From Chalara sp. BL73 (Eukaryota; Ascomycota; Leotiomycetes; Helotiales), in the NCBI GenBank assembly GCA_918026815.1, contig CAKJVC010000012.1, positions 2,294,001 through 2,358,000 on the forward strand: a DNA stretch of 64,000 bases, given 5' to 3'. This document shows, piece by piece, positions 59,586 to 64,000 of the stretch. Each line of letters begins with the position of its first letter. Within the stretch, counting starts at the first letter, position 1. The notes below the pieces were generated by a model. That model searched no databases. It saw only the letters and a program-made list of their open reading frames with translations, and had not been told where the DNA came from. Both the position numbers and the translations under genes were made by a program.

Positions 59586-61428
59586 CTACTTCCGTAGTAG
59601 CTGGCACTGTTGCGATAGCCTTGCCAAATACCCTTCCGCGGCCTTCCCATCGAACCCCAAAACCTCATACTTCTGCCCTACAACCCACGCAGCGGCACCC
59701 ATCGCCATAAGCGACGCACCAGCGAGAACGCCACGCCACCCTCCTTCCCTCGGCCCGTGGATGGTAAAGTCGCTCCAGACCGGGAAGATGGTCCGCAGCC
59801 AATACAAGACCATCGGGTCCGGGTAGATGAACGTATTCTTCTTCGTCTCCGGGTTCATCCACCAGCTCTGGCAGCCGCTGTTAAAGACGAGCCCCGGCAT
59901 GCGCTTATGCACCCACTCCAGGTCCCGTTTCTGGGCCGCAGCCGTGATCTCGATGGCGTCGGCGCCGTTCTTCTTCAGGACCGGCCTCAGCAGCCGGCAC
60001 GCGAAGTTGATCTGGCACTCTGAGTGGAAAATGACACTGTGCTGGCCCGTCGCGGCGTTCGGCCCGTACAGGATGAAGAAGTTGGGGAAGTTGTGCACCA
60101 CTGTTCCCTTGTAGGCTTCGGCGCCCCCGAGCGTCTTCCAGTGTGACGCCAGATCCGTGCCGTCTGCGCCAATGATGCGCATGGGGAACAGCCACTCCTG
60201 CGTCTCAAAACCCGTGGCGTAGATGAGGACGTCGGCCGGGTAGGACTCGCCTTCCGCGGTATGGACGGTGTTGTTGGTGATGGAGGTGACAGTGGCTTTT
60301 GTGAGGTGCATGTTGGGTTTGTGCAGGGTCTCGAGATAGTTATTCGTGTTGACACGGCGCTTGCACCCTGGTTCGTAGTTAGGTAGAAGGATCTCCTTGT
60401 ACTCGTTTGGGGCTGCGGCTGCAATGTACTGCTTGGTCTGTGTGGATATCTGGTCTCGTAGGCGTTGTCCGTTAGCGGTCATATAGAAGGAGAGGAAGAC
60501 ACGGTCGAGGTCGTACGCCAGATATGTACGGTATATCTTCGCTGCTCCGGGTACGTGTCTCATTATGTTTTTCCAGGAAGAGCTGTACGCAGCATTGCCC
60601 TGCGAGAAGAGACTGTTAGCATATATTTCCAGTATATCACGGTTATTAAACTTACACGTTTGATCCACCAATGTGCACTTCGAGTGATTTGCGTAATAGA
60701 ACCTTTGGGTTCAACCATATCAGTTAAAGGTGCGATGAACTGAGTTGCAGAGGCGCCGTTCCCTAGTACAACTACGTTTTTGTTCTTGAAGTCGGTGTCA
60801 TGCTCCCATCTTGCACTGTGAAACGCCTTGCCTTTGAAGGTATTCTGGCCATCAATTTTAGGAATCAGTGGCTTATCAAGGGTGCCTACGGCGCTGACTA
60901 GAGCAGCACCTTCACGAGTGAACGTCTCCCTCGTCATGGTGTCTCTGAATTTGCAAACCCATAGATTCTGTTTCCCGTTCCATTCAGCCGAGACCAGCTC
61001 GCTATGGAGACGTGTTCTACGATGTATATCGTATCGATCAGCTACCGATAAAACGTCTGCAAGACTCGGTCAGTCAAGGTACAACGCAACAGGCTGGACT
61101 AATGGCCATACATTTCAATAATTCATCTCTCCCAGGATATGTTGTTGTCCAATCGGGTTTTATTGCAAAGCTGTAAGAGTAGAAATGAGAGGGGATATCG
61201 CAAGCGCACCCAGGATACTGGTTATGATTCCAAGTACCCCCTAAGCTGCCAGACTTTTCATATATTGTAAATTGCTGGTGGCCCAAGAGTCTTTGGAGCT
61301 GGCATGCCATCTGCAAATAGCAAAATGGTCAGTATAATTCGGAGTTCAGAATATTTCTGCATGCAGATAATCACCCCAAGGCCTGAGATCCCGCCTCCAA
61401 TGATTATAACTTCTTTATGAGAACTCAT
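59586..61428 (-). CDS. Flavin monooxygenase / Baeyer-Villiger-type monooxygenase
   Basis: FAD- and NADPH-dependent monooxygenase, 555 aa. Exons 61375-61428, 61112-61310, 60656-61056, 59586-60599; introns 61311-61374, 61057-61111, 60600-60655. The FAD motif GGGISGLG is split by intron 1 and followed by GSLGGTW and the class motif [17 protein letters not shown]. The fingerprint F-x-G-x3-H-x3-W appears as [11 protein letters not shown]. The NADPH motif is [11 protein letters not shown], and a late ATGF (YATGFET) stretch follows. The N-terminal [12 protein letters not shown] start at 61428 fits the family. A hydrophobic segment near the C-terminus ([19 protein letters not shown]) could anchor it to a membrane. 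FMO and BVMO classes are hard to separate; the length and the FxGxxxHxxxW spacing favour the BVMO side. Exon 4 is noticeably GC-rich compared with its neighbours. Confidence 0.9.
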
Positions 61429-62408
61429 AGTGTATGCTTCAAGAGCAGCTATGTGAAAAAGAGCGACAAGAAGCACAAAGAGATGAGTATAGGATGGTAA
61501 AAATGGTGATAGAAATCCACAGATTGTGAACGCCACAGAAGACGAAGTTAGGAGTGCAGTAGAGAAAATAGATTAGGAGAACTTAAAGAACTAAAGGAAC
61601 TGGGACAATTATATCCAAATGTCAAGGCAAAAAACACAGCTTCAAGAATGCAATTTACAATCCGCAAAATTACGAGCCCAGAACAGGCCTTGAAGAGGCC
61701 ATAACTACCAGCTCGACCTGCCCTGGGCTGGCAAAGCCCATGGGGGAAGAGGGAAACAATCCCAGTATTCGAATAGGCTTGTGAAGTAGTCGTAGGTCGA
61801 TGGGTGCAAAACATGGGGACGACTTGCCCTCTCACAATTTATTGAAAGTGCAAGCGTAACCGCAAGCGAGCGGCAGCCAAGCATCTCCCCCACTATCCAC
61901 GACGGCAATAGCAACGGCAAGCGGCATCGGCATCGGGAATAACGTCGGGCAACCGCAACCGTAACCAGCTCCACCTCCCCAAGAGTAGGCTTCGTCGATC
62001 GCCGGGTGGATTCCCTCTCCCCAAAGCTAACGTAATACAGACAAAAAATACTTGATACTGTAGGAAGATGAAAGTAAGGTAGCATTGCTTCCCTCCCCGC
62101 ATTTGAAACCAAGCTTCCCAGAGACCCCCGCATCGCGGCATCTACTCAACTACTCAGCAAACACTCACTGACTCCAGGGCGAGTCGGTCTTGGCTCACAT
62201 TGTGATGGCGTTTCTACTTTCCAGATATAAATCAAGTGACGATCCTTCTACAAGGTGCTTTAATTATTTTATCTGCTACTGGGATACTCCCTTCGACAAG
62301 CAGCCTTGACGTCAGTAGCCACTCCCCGCCTACCTTACCCAGATCACCAGTCTTCTCCTTCCTCTCTTTCGGATCCTCTTTCGCTTTCGTGGGATACATT
62401 ACTCCATC
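61429..62408. promoter_or_regulatory. Divergent promoter: monooxygenase / MFS transporter, with repeated hexamers
   Basis: 980 bp, no gene. The minus strand reads CGCTTGCGGTTACGCTTG (61868-61851) and GGTTACGGTTGCGGTTGC (61966-61949). A GGCATC repeat is nearby (61921-61936). These resemble the GGTTAC pair at 57460-57471. Long frames in this stretch are artefacts of the repeats. Confidence 0.4.
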
Positions 62409-64000
62409 ATGTATTCCTGGTTTGGTCGAGGCAAGTCTCTACAGGCAGCAATCAGTAGCTGTTGCTTAATGGCCTTCACACTCTTTGGCTATGACCAAGG
62501 AGTCTTTGGAGGCATCCTGCAAAATGAAGATTGGCTCATGCAATTCGGTCATCCCAGTGATAGCAAAACTGGGATCATTGTCAGTTCATACAACTTGGGT
62601 TGCTTACTTGGCTGCTTTGGTAAGATACTTCGTTTCTCGTCCTTCAACATTGTACATGCAATCTAACTCGGAATAGCTAACTTCCTGATTGGCGATCCAT
62701 TGGGAAGGAAAAAGATTATATGGCTGGCTGCAAGCACCATTATCGTTGGAGCTGTCCTACAAACAACGGCTTATAGCGTTCCACATCTTGTCATTGGTCG
62801 AATCGTAACCGGAGTTGGAACTGGTCTTGAGACTTCCACAGTGCCAATGTACCAGTCAGAACTATGTGAAGCCAGGCTTCGGGGACGGCTCGTATCTGCC
62901 GAGGTGCTCTTCGTTGGTGTTGGTATCACAATCGCTTAGTAAGTTCGCGCGGATCATTGGACAACCATGGAGGTAGGCTAACCAATTTCCCCAAAGCTGG
63001 TTCGATTTCGGCATGTCCTTTGTTCCCGGTTCCGTTGCTTGGAGGCTGCCTATCGCCTTCCAGATTTTCTTCGCAGTCTTCGTCATTGTTCTTGTTTTTG
63101 GTCTTCCGGAATCTCCACGCTGGCTTTACAATCACGATAGGGCAGAAGAAGCGTTGCAAGTACTCTGCACGGTCTACAACCGGAGCGAGACAGACAGCCT
63201 CATTGTACACGAGACTTCGCAGATCATTGAAGCTATTGCGCTTGAGGAATCTAATGGCAAGTTTAAGTGGCGCAATATCTTAAAGAAGGATGCCGTGCAG
63301 ACTGGGCGTAGAGTACTCTTGGCATGGGGAGTTCAGTTTATGAATCAAGCAGGTGGCATCAATTTGGTTGTTTATTATATCCCATGTAAGATCCTAAATC
63401 ATGCGAAGCCTTGAACAGCGCTAAAATCAAAAAGCCGTACTTGTTCAGAATGTCGGTATGTCTCCACGTCTAGCGCAGATCTTAGGTGGCTGCATCAATA
63501 TGATGTTCATGTTCGGATCTCTACTTCCCAGCTTCTATCTCGACCGCATGGGCCGTCGTAAGACCATGTTCTGGGGCTGCACTGGCCTTGGAGTTTCTAT
63601 GATGATGATCTCAATCCTGCTCAGCTTTCAAGGGACCTCTGTAGGAAAGTCAACTGCCGCCGCGAGTGTTGCGTTCTTCTTCACCTATATGTTGATCTTT
63701 GGAGCAAGCGTCAACTGTGTTCCTTGGGTTTATGTTCCCGAGATCCTCCCTCTTGAAGCTCGCGCCAAAGGGACTGCGATAGGCATCTCTTCCAATTGGC
63801 TTTGGAACTTTACCATCGTCATGATCACCCCTATCATCATCAATCGGCTTCAATGGAAGGCGTATTTAATTTTTATGGCTACTAATGTAAGTTCGTCATA
63901 GTCCTGACAACAAATAAACTACTAACACGGCTTCAGTTCGCTTTCGTGCCCCTCTTTTATCTATTCTACCCTGAGACCAGCAACAAAACCTTAGAGGATA
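62409..64000 (+). CDS. MFS sugar-porter-type transporter (3' truncated by window end)
   Basis: Plasma-membrane permease of the sugar porter family. Exons 62409-62619, 62677-62938, 62997-63385, 63435-63886, 63937 to beyond 64000; introns 49-58 bp, GT-AG. Family marks: GYDQGVFGGIL in the first helix, DPLGRKK (usual D-x-x-GRR/KK), GRIVTGVGTG, then a long central loop after LPESPRWL (PESPR motif). In the second half come NQAGGINLVVYY, LDRMGRRKTMFWG and VPEILPLEARAKGTAI (PExxPxxxRxxG). The last visible exon reads YPETSNKTLED, the usual PETxxxxLE close to the C-terminus, so only a short tail is missing. It shares a divergent promoter with the monooxygenase. The solute is likely a sugar, polyol or related compound (inferred). 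Confidence 0.93.

Noticed and set aside
59757..60424. Several overlapping frames on both strands
   Set aside because: Shadows caused by the GC-rich last exon of the monooxygenase gene.
61705..62141. Minus-strand frame of 142 codons
   Set aside because: Its sequence comes from hexamer-type repeats and has no conserved motif or splice context; it lies in the divergent promoter.
1..64000. CRISPR arrays, tRNA or rRNA genes, bacterial-type operons
   Set aside because: No regularly spaced repeats, no T-loop/A-box pairs and no Shine-Dalgarno layout were found; the window is eukaryotic.

Overview
This window looks like nuclear DNA of a filamentous ascomycete (Pezizomycotina). The genes carry many short introns (about 45-145 bp) with GT-AG borders and CTAAC/CTGAC-like branch sites. 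The gene content also fits: a trifunctional TrpC, two Zn2Cys6 regulators, a GMC oxidoreductase, and a Ty1/copia-type retroelement with RIP-like (C-to-T) decay. I rebuilt exon structures by hand from family conservation and splice signals. Except for two genes cut off or unresolved at one end, all models sum to whole codons with a single terminal stop. I found no tRNA, rRNA or CRISPR.

Layout. 0-13.9 kb: a C2H2 zinc-finger regulator (5' end unresolved), a secreted type-B carboxylesterase, a divergent pair of a TauD-type 2-oxoglutarate dioxygenase and a Dal5/Liz1-type MFS transporter (probable sulfonate or organic-anion scavenging), a Use1-type SNARE, and a BRCT-WGR protein. 15-27 kb: trpC, then divergently the very large nucleoporin gene NUP188, then a serine carboxypeptidase (S10). 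27-42 kb is gene-poor: a GMC oxidoreductase, AT-rich tracts, an LTR retrotransposon (32.7-38.4 kb) and a Zn2Cys6 regulator. 42.7-49.2 kb is housekeeping: SPB4 helicase, a DGK1-like CTP-dependent diacylglycerol kinase, and a small KxDL-like protein.

51.3-64 kb looks like a small catabolic or tailoring neighbourhood: a Zn2Cys6 regulator, an L-arabinitol/sorbitol-type dehydrogenase, a quinone/enoyl-type MDR reductase, an EHN-type epoxide hydrolase, a Baeyer-Villiger/FMO-type monooxygenase and a sugar-porter-type MFS gene that runs off the window. The last four genes form two divergent pairs. Their shared promoters carry similar GGTTAC/GGTTGC repeats.

Most notable: (i) the retroelement has nearly identical, GC-balanced LTRs around an AT-rich interior full of transition-type stops; (ii) three GC-AG introns occur among about 70; (iii) the 51-64 kb gene set with the shared promoter motif; (iv) the dioxygenase/transporter pair. 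Assignments rest on recognised motifs only; no database search was possible.
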